A stretch of DNA of 64,000 bases from Tupaia tana (lineage: Eukaryota > Chordata > Mammalia > Scandentia > Tupaiidae): the NCBI GenBank assembly GCA_026018925.1, contig JAKSZU010000009.1, positions 36,012,415 to 36,076,414 of the forward strand, given 5' to 3'. Position numbers and translations under genes: made by a program. Shown here in pieces: positions 55,561-64,000 of the stretch (position 1 is the first letter of the stretch; each line of letters starts with the position of its first letter). Under the pieces are notes generated by a model. The model made no database searches, was not told the DNA's origin, and saw nothing but the letters and a program-made list of their open reading frames with translations.

Positions 55561-56195
55561 TTCAGAGGGGAGAATCAGAATTGATCTTGCTGAAGGATGA
55601 CAATGTTTTGAGAAAGTGATTTCTTGTTGTCTTGGGTAGTTGAAATAATAGGAAAGATCTCTATCCCAGAGAGGCTTGATTGTAGCCCAGTGCAGACTGG
55701 TCTAAAATAATGCCTCAGGTGTTAGGAATAAGTGAAAAAGTGAACTGCAAAGAGAAGTTAGTTTGTTAGAATAAAAAAGCAATATACTAGGAAACTAAAA
55801 TATATTGGTTTAAATATCAATTCTACTCTTTATCATCCAAAAGGCTTTTTGAAAGTGATCATTCCATGTTTAAGTTTCATTCTCTTTTATATGGAGATAG
55901 CAAAAATAATTATATTAATTTTGGTGAAAAACTGCATTTGTATATAGTGAACTACAATGCAACTTTGTATGTAAACAAACTGCAACCTAACTAAGAGTAT
56001 ATTATTGTAATAGAGAGTTAAATCTCAACCAATCACAGGTTGCCATGTATATATAAAGCAAATTCCGGGTTGTATCTAATAAAACTATTTCTCATGTCAG
56101 TTCCTTTTTCTTTTGATACACACTGCTCACCCATGTTGCTGTGGAACTCTCTAAATCTCTCCTGATTCTGAGGGCTGCCCAGCGACATACGCAGT
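55561..56195 (+). other. mostly unassigned; LTR-like promoter arrangement near its end
   Basis: CCAAT at 56029-56033, TATATAAAG at 56049-56057 and AATAAA at 56077-56082 occur in the order and spacing of a retroviral LTR (promoter, short transcribed region, polyadenylation signal). I could not find TG...CA ends with a duplication, so the element limits are unknown and the call is tentative. Confidence 0.35.
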
Positions 56196-56338
56196 AATGA
56201 CAGAGAGAGAGAGAGAGGAAGTCAGAAAGCATGTCACCAGGTCCGGAAAATGAACTGTGGTCAGCCATGTGGGAGTGTAAGAATGAGTAAGAAGAAGTGC
56301 CAGGCTTGCCACAACCACCATGCCACTAGTTGGCCCCC
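56196..56338 (-). mobile_element. tRNA-derived SINE, short type with an internal extra segment
   Basis: Plus-strand (AG)n, 'GAAAGCATGTCACCAGGTCCGG', TGAACTGTGGTCAGCCATGTGGGAG, then about 35 extra bases (AGAATGAGTAAGAAGAAGTGCCAGGCTTG zone) before 'ACCACCATGCCACTAGTTGGCCCC'. That extra segment resembles the text near 55330-55355. Confidence 0.72.
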
Positions 56339-56451
56339 ATCTAACAGTTTTCATACAAGTGTTTATTGTTTTTGAAACAGCCAAGAACAATGTTGTCAAA
56401 AATTTGATATGTTGACAAAACTTTATCCTTTCCAGGATATATCTAATTCTT

Positions 56452-56618
56452 TTTTAGAATTATTTTCTTTATTATTATTATTATTATTATTTAATTTGGT
56501 CAGAGAGAGATAGAAAAAAGGGGGAAAGTAAGAAAGCAAGCCATCAGGTCCAGGACTCAAACCATGGTCAGCCATGTGGGAGTCCAGCATCTTAACCACC
56601 ACACTACCTGCCAGCCCC
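56452..56618 (-). mobile_element. tRNA-derived SINE, short type
   Basis: (ATT)n at 56468-56490, TTTAATTTGGTCAGAGAGAG, 'GAAAGCAAGCCATCAGGTCC', 'GACTCAAACCATGGTCAGCC' and head 'CTACCTGCCAGCCCC'. CTAATTCTT at 56443-56451 and 56626-56634 marks the target duplication. Confidence 0.92.
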
Positions 56619-56769
56619 AATATAGCTAATTCTTAAATGCATCAAATTGTATCTTCTTTTAGCAAATATAAATTATACTTATATTCTGCTTTTTAAAAAT
56701 ATACATACTATGATGTAGCATTAGTTCATTAAAAATGATCTCATATCTTAGAATTTATTTTTCTTGTTT

Positions 56770-56900
56770 TCTTTTTCATCCTGTAACAAAGTATTACAAA
56801 ATTAGGAACCTAAAACAACAAAATCTTAAGCAGTTATAGGGGATATTGTTCTTACTGGACTAAAATCAAAGAGTTGGCAGAGTTGTCTTTCTTTTTATTT
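56770..56900 (-). mobile_element. MLT1-like MaLR LTR fragment
   Basis: 'CCTGTAACAAAGTATTACAAAATTAGG', 'CCTAAAACAACAAAATC' and 'CTAAAATCAAAGAGTTGGCAGAG' match the reversed start of an MLT1-type LTR. Confidence 0.5.
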
Positions 56901-57764
56901 ATTTTTATTCAATCAAGATTTAATCAAGGATAGAAATTAAGAATACATGACATATCAACAATTAGCTTGACATTAGTGGGATATTAAATTTTAGAGCAAA
57001 ATACAAACTTTATTAATTTTGATAAGTGGTCATTTATGCTGGTTGGATAACAGACAGACTATAAGACTTCCAAGTATTTTGACACTTTGAGCTATTGATA
57101 AGTGGTGGAAATCAGTATCTAGGGGTGACACTATGTATTAACACAATTATTGCTTTTTAGATAAACATTTATTCAACACATACTATATGTTAAGCAGTGT
57201 ATTAGAGATTCAGGGATGATTGATAGCTTGTGAGGAAATCAATTACTACCTCAGTTTTAATGAATTCATATTCTTTGAAAATGGATGCAAACATTTTTAC
57301 CTTTTTACATTAGGAAGAAAAGTCATCTAATTTTGGATGTGTGATTGAGAAGACAATGATATGCAAATTTCTAGATACCAGATGGCAAGGGAAATTTGGA
57401 GTGTCTTAAAAGCTATCGAAAATTACTTATGGAGTCTGCCCCAGGTTATTTGAATAGACTGAATTATAACATGTTTTTTTGAGCTTCTATTTTGTTTTTA
57501 GAATCAGCCAATATTTGGAGTCAAATCTGTAAAGCAGGTGATTAAGCCTAAGAACATAATTTTTATTTTAAAAAATAGGTTGTGACTATTAAAATAGTGA
57601 TCATATTTTTATAGGCCTTATAGAGTTACCCTGGAGACATTTTTCAAATAGCAGCTCTTAAAGAATTTGGAGCTAAAGCATAAATGTAAAATGTTTATTT
57701 TTCTAAGGTGAGTTTTAGGGGAACAACTTTCATGTGATGTACATTTCTTTTTTGTTTCTGTTTT
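56901..57764. other. unassigned DNA, possible ancient MIR/L3-type piece
   Basis: 'TTATTCAACACATACTATATGTTAAGCAGTG' near 57169 and the following 'AGATTCAGGGATGATTGATAG' resemble the MIR3/L3 type but are too decayed to delimit. Nothing else is recognised. Confidence 0.35.
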
Positions 57765-57778
57765 TCAATCACATTTAT

Positions 57779-58048
57779 AAATTAACTTTTTAAAAGAGAT
57801 ATTTTACTATATGGCATGTGTGCTAGCCAGAGAGGCAGAAAGACAGAAAACAAGAAATCACGCTGGTGGGGGTGGGGGTGGGGGTGGGGACAGCCATGCT
57901 GCAATCCCTTCTCCATTCTCCTCTTGGGATTTTGGGCACACATGCACACACAGCCGGTGTGAGTTTTAAGCCACCGGACCTGGGACTTGAACCATGGTTG
58001 ACTACATGAGAGTTCAACAACGTAACCATTTCACCATTTGCTGGTCCC
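57779..58048 (-). mobile_element. tRNA-derived SINE with G-rich expansion
   Basis: 'GATATTTTACTATATGGCATGTG' tail side, body, and head 'CACCATTTGCTGGTCCC'. The CCCC...GGGG body segment has become (GGTGGG)n at 57865-57889. TCAATCACATTTAT at 57765-57778 and 58049-58062 is a perfect 14-bp duplication. Confidence 0.94.
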
Positions 58049-58062
58049 TCAATCACATTTAT

Positions 58063-58975
58063 TAATATTATATAAGCCCATTATTAAAACTTGTGAAGTA
58101 GATAAAATTAAGGCCCATATTTCTACCACCAAAACAAAATTAATATTTTTATTTTATGTTTTATTACATTATTGTCACTTTTCATAATGTACTATTATCC
58201 ATTTATAAGATTAAACTTCGTTTTCAGATGTATATCTCAGCTATATGTTTTAGCTCCCACTTCAAATAAAATAGACAAATCTTCAAAATGCACTTTCCTC
58301 AGGCTTTGAATGCTATCAATGATTTATTGCCCTTTTGGATGCAATTAGCAAATGCCAAGTTGCTCAAAGTGTTTTGCCTACCTTCTTCCTCTAGTTTGAA
58401 AGTTTCAGGCATGGATCTTTGAAGTAGGAAAGTTTAGATGTGATTGCTTACTGCTATGAGTTTTGGCTTCCTGGGAGTGACACTGCTCGAGGAATCTGTA
58501 GCTGATTAAATAAAGATTGTGTGTGATTTACCAAGGAGGATGACTGACTCTCCTTTGGGAAACAATGTAGGTGTAGTATATGGCATGATAATAGAACACA
58601 TGAAAGAAATTCCTCATGTTGTATTATAGACTCTATGTGATGAAAAGTCTGATACCATTCTTTTGAAGTTAAAAATTAATATTACTGTTACAAATGGTCT
58701 TTGAGAATTAACTAAGAAATATGAAAATAATCACAACAAATTCAGAATTACTAGGGCTAAAACTTTGCTAATTGCACAAAAGTCTGTGAGGAAAAAAAAA
58801 CAATTTTGATTGACTTTTCTTTTATAAAATGCAAAGGAGCACTTCTTTACTTTCTGGCACCACAAGATACTCCAGGGTCATATTGTATTTTTGCTGCTCT
58901 AGCCAAATTAAAAAAATAAAATTACTTTCACTTCTCCAACTCAAAAGGAGAAAGAAGCTAACCTGAAATTACTTT
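58063..58975. other. unassigned DNA with a small L1M-like piece
   Basis: 'CTGGCACCACAAGATACTCCAGGGTCATATTG' at about 58855 matches part of the L1M family at 9400-9430 in the opposite L1 strand sense. The rest is unrecognised. Confidence 0.35.
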
Positions 58976-59315
58976 TTTTCTTAGTCTATTTATGCTGCTG
59001 TAACAAACTACCTTGGGTTGGGTAAGTTATAAACAACAGAAATGTATTGCTTACAGTTCTAGAGGTTGGCAAATCCAAGATTAAGATACCACCAGATTCA
59101 CTGTCTGCTGAGGGATTAGTCTCTCTTTCAAAGATAGTACCTTGTTCTTGCATCCTCACATGGTGGAAGAGGGCAGAAGGCACCCTCATCCTTATAAGAG
59201 TATTCATCTCATTCATGAGGGCAGAAATCTCATGACCTAGTAATCTTCTAAATGCCCCACCACAATGTGGATTAGGTTCAACATAATCTTTGGAGAAATA
59301 CATTCAGACCATAGC
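58976..59315 (-). mobile_element. MaLR LTR (MST/MLT1-like)
   Basis: The reversed LTR order is clear: TAGTCTATTTATGCTGCTGTAAC, 'GTTCTAGAGGTTGGCAAATCCAAG', 'CACCAGATTCACTGTCTGCTGAGGG', 'CATCCTCACATGGTGGAAGAGGGC', 'ATGACCTAGTAATC' and 'ATTCAGACCATAGC'. The 105-codon minus-strand frame over it is not a gene. Confidence 0.8.
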
Positions 59316-59799
59316 AACTCCCAATGGTTTAAGATGTTTTGTATCCTCCTCTTCACCCCATCTGTGAGGGAAGGACTCCTGCCCAAGGGTTATGGGGATG
59401 GCTGAACACATGACATCTGGCATTGGACAAATGAGACCAACAACAATTGATTAGTCATGTATACTCACAGCCCTGTGGAGTAGGGCACTGCACACCATGC
59501 AAAGACAGGGTGTCACATTTGGAAAAACAGCAAACAAGCAGGTGCTATGGAGGACAAGCTTTGTAGTATCAAGAGAGTGAGATGGCCCCTGGTTCCTGCA
59601 GAGGGATATGATTAGCCTTTCTGAGTAACTCCATGGGCTGGCAAGGAACTGAAACTTGCTACCCAGTGATAAATAGAAATGGTGCCTGTTTCTCATGATA
59701 AGGAGAATTGGTTGGCTAGGAAACTTATCTATGAGAACAGAGTAAGGAAGGGAACTTGCATTTAGTTATTTAAGACTCTCTTGATTTCAACAGATGTCA
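59316..59799. other. unassigned DNA
   Basis: No recognised repeat. An 81-codon minus frame at 59451-59696 has no domain that I can name. Confidence 0.3.
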
Positions 59800-61000
59800 A
59801 AGTAACTCACAATTTTAGACTTTAATATTAAGCCTTATACAACAAGTGGAATCATTTGAACAATAAAATAAAAAACAATATTATTGTTATGTATAGAATA
59901 AAATAAATATCCATGAATTCATACTGATATAAATAATTGAATGAAGGACAGCTCTACCTTACAGAAAAAATAAAATATAGACAGAAAAAGGATAATAGAA
60001 GAGTACTATTAGGAAAGCACATTAATGATTGTTGCTGGTAAGACCTATTAAAGGATTCCAACATTAGTGGGAAAAACTTTGCAGAGAAATAGTGTATTAA
60101 TATTGTTTCAAGGTACATTTTCCAAGATAGTTATTACCGAGAAAGGAAACACTAGTCAATTTACAGTATAGAAATCTGTCAGACGCTACCTAATCTGAAT
60201 GAAAAATTTAATGTCACCAATAATAAGACACACAGACATCAGTAACCCGATATTCTGCATTGAAAAGGGCATCTTATCCCCTTTTGTGATATTCTTCCAA
60301 AAAATGCACAAACTCAATCTAATCATCAGAAATTTTTGGAGAAGCCCTAGTTGAGGGACATTCTGGAAATAAACTAACCAAGAACTTTCTAAAGGATTTG
60401 TTAGTTAGCAGGTGATGTGGTGGTCAAGATGCTGGATCCCACATGGCCAGCTCCACAATTTGAGTCCTGGTCCTAGCAGCCTGAAAAACACACCAGGCAC
60501 ATGTACACGCATGCCCCAAATTCTGAGGAGAACAGAGAAAGGACCGCAGTTTAGCCATCCCCCTTGGAGAGTGATTGCTCACTTTTATGTTCTCTCTGTT
60601 TCTCTCTGTCTCTCTTCTGTGAGCACATGCACCCTATAATAATAATAATAAACCTTAAAAAAAGGAAATAACAAGTATTCAAACATGAAAGAAAAAGAAA
60701 GCTTGAAGGAGACTAATAGGACAATTCAATGCAATGTGGTATCCAATATTGAATCCTGAAACAAAAACCAGGGCATTAGAAGAAAAACTGGTGAAATCTG
60801 AATGTAATCTGTAGTTTATATAATAGTACTATATAAATGTAAATTTCTTAGATTTTATAAATGTACCATTGTTGTATAAGGTGTTAACATTGGGATAAAT
60901 TGGGTGAATGGTATATGGGAACTCTTTGCACTATTTTTAAAAATTTTCTGTAAGTTGAAAGTTCTTTCCAAAAAATGTTTGAAGAATCAAGCACATACAT
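59800..61000 (+). mobile_element. old L1M 3' end, split by a SINE
   Basis: 'CTAGTTGAGGGACATTCTGG' at 60348, then after the SINE 'CAATGCAATGTGGTATCC' at 60729, 'AGAAAAACTGGTGAAATCTGAATG' at 60782, 'AAATGTACCATTGTTGTATAAGGTG' at 60858 and 'GTATATGGGAACTCTTTGCACTA' at 60911 follow the mammalian L1ME 3' end in order. Confidence 0.78.
60406..60659 (+). mobile_element. tRNA-derived SINE, diverged
   Basis: 'GTTAGCAGGTGATGTGGTGGTC' head, 'ATTTGAGTCCTGGTCC' B-box relic, 'CTGAGGAGAACAGAG', 'CCCCCTTGGAGAGTGATTGCTC' and tail CACCCTATAATAATAATAATA. Confidence 0.85.
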
Positions 61001-62009
61001 GAAACAACACAAGTAAATCATCACCCTGATCTACGTAACATGATTTTAGAATTGTTTGTACTTATTGCATTTATCGTTATTGTTTACATGTCATGACCTG
61101 TGGGTTGACTGTTCTTTTTTCTGTTCCTAATACAAAATGTGGGGTGGAATCTGGATAATCCCAAATTCTTAGTGTGCCAGTAGGTGGTATAGATGCTGAC
61201 TCCATGTCTCATAGTCTCTACTAGCATTAAATTAAGCTGTAGCCAATCACTGTTATTATTTTGACATCAACAACCCCTGGCATTTACTGTGATGATCCTA
61301 GTCCCATTGCGACTTCTGGTCGATAGACCATGCAGTATGTGTCCAGCTTATTCCAGAGACTAGTCCACATCTACTTGGCCTACCTTGTCTCAGCTTCTTA
61401 TGCATTCATTTGAAGCATAGAGATTTTCAAATGCTTTATAGTAAAGTACACAGTGAGGCTACCCCCTGGTCCATCCACTTTGACATTTACTCAATCATTG
61501 CTATTTGAGTGTTACAGCAGCATTCTGAATACATGTCTTGCAACATTTTCAGTTAGAGCAGCAAGATAGAGATTTTCCTTTGCTTTAGAAAGTGCTTGCT
61601 AACTTATCTTGGGGTTCATATCATACCATCCCTTTATCTGAGATGAGTGAGGGGAACACAGGACTCCTTATTAGGGATATTTACTGTCTTCTGACTCTGT
61701 TGTTCTCTTCTGTTCTGTCTTCTCCCTCTTCCTTGGTTCAAATTCATCTCTATTTGGGAAGATAAAATAGTTTATACATAATCATTAATTCATCTCTAAC
61801 TCATTTTTATGGCATGAATGTTATGCATAGACTTTTAAGTTTTTGGATGTTCATATTTATACTCAGGCTGCTGTAATCATAAAACATTTTTTATCACCAA
61901 AGTCTTAATATAGATTCTAGAAAATCAAAAGGCTACTTGGCTTTTATTTTCTATGAGTTTTATAAATTTATTTCAAAACTCTATGGAAATCTTTGGTAAA
62001 AAAGCAAAA
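61001..62009. other. unassigned DNA
   Basis: No family is recognised. Fragments such as 'GTGCCAGTAGGTGGTATAGATGCTGACTCC' near 61176 vaguely echo a SINE but lack the diagnostic blocks. Confidence 0.3.
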
Positions 62010-62153
62010 GACATTTTTTAAGAGATTTTTGCTATAGAGTGAGTGTGCTTGCCTGAAAAACAGAGTGAGACAGAGAGACAGAAAGTGAGAAATCACCTCC
62101 CAGAGGGATGGCCACACCACAATTTCTTCTCCTCTCAGGATTTTGGGTAAGCA
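62010..62153 (-). mobile_element. tRNA-derived SINE, 5'-truncated
   Basis: Tail side 'AAGAGATTTTTGCTATAGAGTGAG', (GA) part, 'CACCTCCCAGAGGGATGGCC' and 'CTCCTCTCAGGATTTTGGGTAAGC'. The tRNA head is missing, and the next bases begin the L1-type 5' region. The break lies where reverse transcription would have stopped early, or where the next element inserted. Confidence 0.85.
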
Positions 62154-62159
62154 CAATTG

Positions 62160-63796
62160 AGAGTGTGACATTAGCAAGATGGCTAAATAGTCAATAGAGC
62201 CTTTGACTTCCCTGCAAAAAATTCACAAATGATAATAGCCTTGGAAAGGCTGAAGCATCTATTTAAGAAACCACAGCAACACAGTGAAGTTTAAAAACAT
62301 GAAATAAAGCAAAATGTGAAATAAACAAACCAGAATAACCACGTAGAAAGGGTCACTGGGGAGATGAGCATGCCCGAGATATCTGGAGTTGGCAAGAAGA
62401 TCTAGGCTATCAGTATCAGCCATGCAGTAGGTACCACTTTGTTCCCCAGTGGCCTGCTCTGAGGAGGACACCAGCAACTTTTGCTACTAAGATAACAAGA
62501 ATGTACACCACAGAGCCCTCAGAGGGAGATACAAGAGTGCCTCACCCTTTCAAGGAGAGGTTGCTATCATATTGCTCCAAAACTAAACAGCCACCCCTTC
62601 TGACCCTGTGCACACTCCTGAACCTGAAGCTGTACCCAGTTGCATGTGCCCACACTCCAAACACTGGCTTCACAGCTACTCCTCCCTTTCCCAGGATTCA
62701 GATTTGGCTCTAGGGCCTTACGTGCCTTTGTTTCAGTCACATGCTCACAACTTACGTATCAGAGCTACTGCAGCTACAGGCTAACCTTGCGTCAGGTGCT
62801 GAAGCACAGGTCATTCTGTGCATGCCTATACTACATATTCCTGCTCCACAGCTGTTCCATGTGTGCCTGTACCTATGACATCTGAGCCACATTTGCAGCA
62901 TACTCACTACTCCATGGACCCTTAAGTTCTATAACTCCTCTTATAACCCCTGCTCCAGATTCTAGCTCTGAGGCTACACGGCACAAGCACATGTATCAAA
63001 CACAGGAGCAATTCCTGCCACAGGCTAGTCTGCAGCTTGGGCCCCAGAATCATTGTCATTCTGTGCACCTCTGTGCTCCAAACCCTACACCCCCAGCAGC
63101 TCCACAGCACCACACCTCATGCACCATTGCCAAGGAAGTAACAGAGGTGCATTTTGCCCTAGGAATCAATACCACCACCATCAAGGACCCTGGAGCTTTA
63201 GTCACTCCATATATGCACATTCAAATTTCCAGCTCAGTGGTTGGCCCACAAGCACTATGCATCAGACACCAGGACCTACATCACCATTAATACAACTCTA
63301 AGGCTGACTAGCAAAAAATAAAAATAACTTCCTTGATAAGAGAGAAAAAAGACGTTGGCAGACCCCAGCAGATTCTACCACTGCAGACCACAACAGCCCC
63401 CACCACCATTGTAGACACACATACCCTTGGCCACTGAGGTTCCCCATAATCTTTGCCAACATTGACCCTAGCAGACAGAACTACAAAGAGATTATGCCAC
63501 TGTGTTCTTGCTGGAGCTAGAAACTCCACACCCTACCCAGCTGGTGCTCATGTACCTACCTATGTTTCAGTCATGTGCTCATGCCTGGCACATCAGAACT
63601 AGTGATACATAGCTTTCTTTCCCCACAGAAATTAGCTCATAAAGTCAGGTAGAATGACTGCTCCATTCAGTGCACAGATACATGGAATATGAAAAAACAA
63701 GGAAAAATAATACCACTGAAAGAACTTGGTAATTTGCCAATAACTGTCCACAGAGAAATATAGATATACATACTGCCTGACAAAGAACTTAAAATG
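62160..63796 (+). mobile_element. 5' untranslated region of an L1 or half-L1, running to the start of ORF1
   Basis: It opens 'TGACATTAGCAAGATGGC', the style of an L1 5' end. It is GC-richer than the rest of the window, with repeated 'CACATG...ATCAGACAC'-type modules. It reaches 'CTGCCTGACAAAGAACTTAAAATGG' at 63773, comparable with the half-L1 ORF1 start 'TGTCAGATAAAGAATTTAG' at 49420. L1 5' regions carry the polymerase II promoter; whether any activity remains is unknown. The open frames here (62501-63301) are not conserved L1 proteins. ORF1 proper appears lost or interrupted by the next element. Confidence 0.6.
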
Positions 63797-64000
63797 GTTT
63801 TTAAGTTTATTTATTCCATGATATAGAGATGAGACAGAAAGAGGTAAGCACTGTCAATAGGGTGTTCGTGCCACTATCTACCCCCCGCCTCAGCAAGGTG
63901 GATCAAGGGCATGTGCTCTGCTATAGTTTGCATAATAGTTTGTCCCCAAAAGGTTCGTGTTTTAAAATATATCACTAATAAATATTAATGATATCACAAG
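63797..64000 (-). mobile_element. probable second-family SINE relic and window end
   Basis: 'AAGTTTATTTATTCCATGATATAGAGATGAGACAGAAAG' at 63803 resembles the complement of the second SINE family's 3' end (compare 23075 and 35430). After about 63930, 'TTTGCATAATAGTTTGTCCCC' is not assigned. Confidence 0.4.

Noticed and set aside
63000-63300. Open frames of 82-99 codons in GC-richer DNA near the right edge
   Set aside because: They lie in an L1-type 5' untranslated region with internally repeated modules and show no recognised protein family.

Overview
This is a stretch of nuclear DNA from a placental mammal, AT-rich and built almost entirely of transposable elements. I found no intact protein-coding gene, no exon with splice signals I would defend, and no functional RNA gene, CRISPR array or operon-like structure. 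Every long ORF I examined reads through a repeat. The deep background (MIR, L2, MER5-type hAT, MaLR LTRs, several ages of L1) is the standard eutherian set. The dominant young repeat is a tRNA-derived SINE of about 250-280 bp, of which I count 44 copies by eye on both strands, plus four copies of a separate SINE family. There are no Alu, rodent B1/B2, carnivore, ruminant or horse SINEs. This SINE set fits best, from memory, with a colugo (Dermoptera, 'CYN'-type SINEs); that assignment is inference and needs a library search.

Layout. 1-5 kb: an old L1 3' region into which five SINEs inserted, three of them one after another at the same target site. 5-7 kb: two minus-strand L1 pieces, one with a 5' inversion, then an L2. 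8-10 kb: a long minus-strand L1M 3' region broken by two SINEs. 10-17 kb: MER5, two MIRs, an MLT1-like repeat and unassigned DNA. 17-22 kb: several related L1/half-L1 3' tails and SINEs, including one tail nested in a MaLR LTR. 22-31 kb: many SINEs, a minus-strand L1M at 24.6-26.6 kb and a 5'-inverted L1 with target-site duplications at 29.5-30.0 kb. 32.2-32.8 kb: a processed pseudogene of ribosomal protein L9. 36-39.4 kb: a decayed endogenous retrovirus pol region. 39.5-42.4 kb: an old L1 split by SINEs and by a 701-bp solo LTR with a 6-bp duplication. 43-47 kb: L1 pieces, L2 and SINEs. 47-52 kb: an L1 interrupted by a 2.5-kb half-L1 element that has ORF1, its own 5' and 3' regions, no ORF2, and flanking target-site duplications. 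52-64 kb: more L1, MaLR LTRs and SINEs, ending in an L1-type 5' untranslated region that runs to the right edge.

The elements interact as a retrotransposition community. L1-type machinery evidently mobilised the SINEs, the half-L1 and the RPL9 transcript, since all leave A-rich tails and mostly short target-site duplications. The most informative objects are the complete half-L1, the SINE subfamily with an altered internal promoter B box, and the triple insertion at one target site. I saw no sign of a new host gene system. Family names and coordinates come from reading the sequence, not from a database search; boundaries are typically good to about 5-20 bases where a target-site duplication is given and looser elsewhere.
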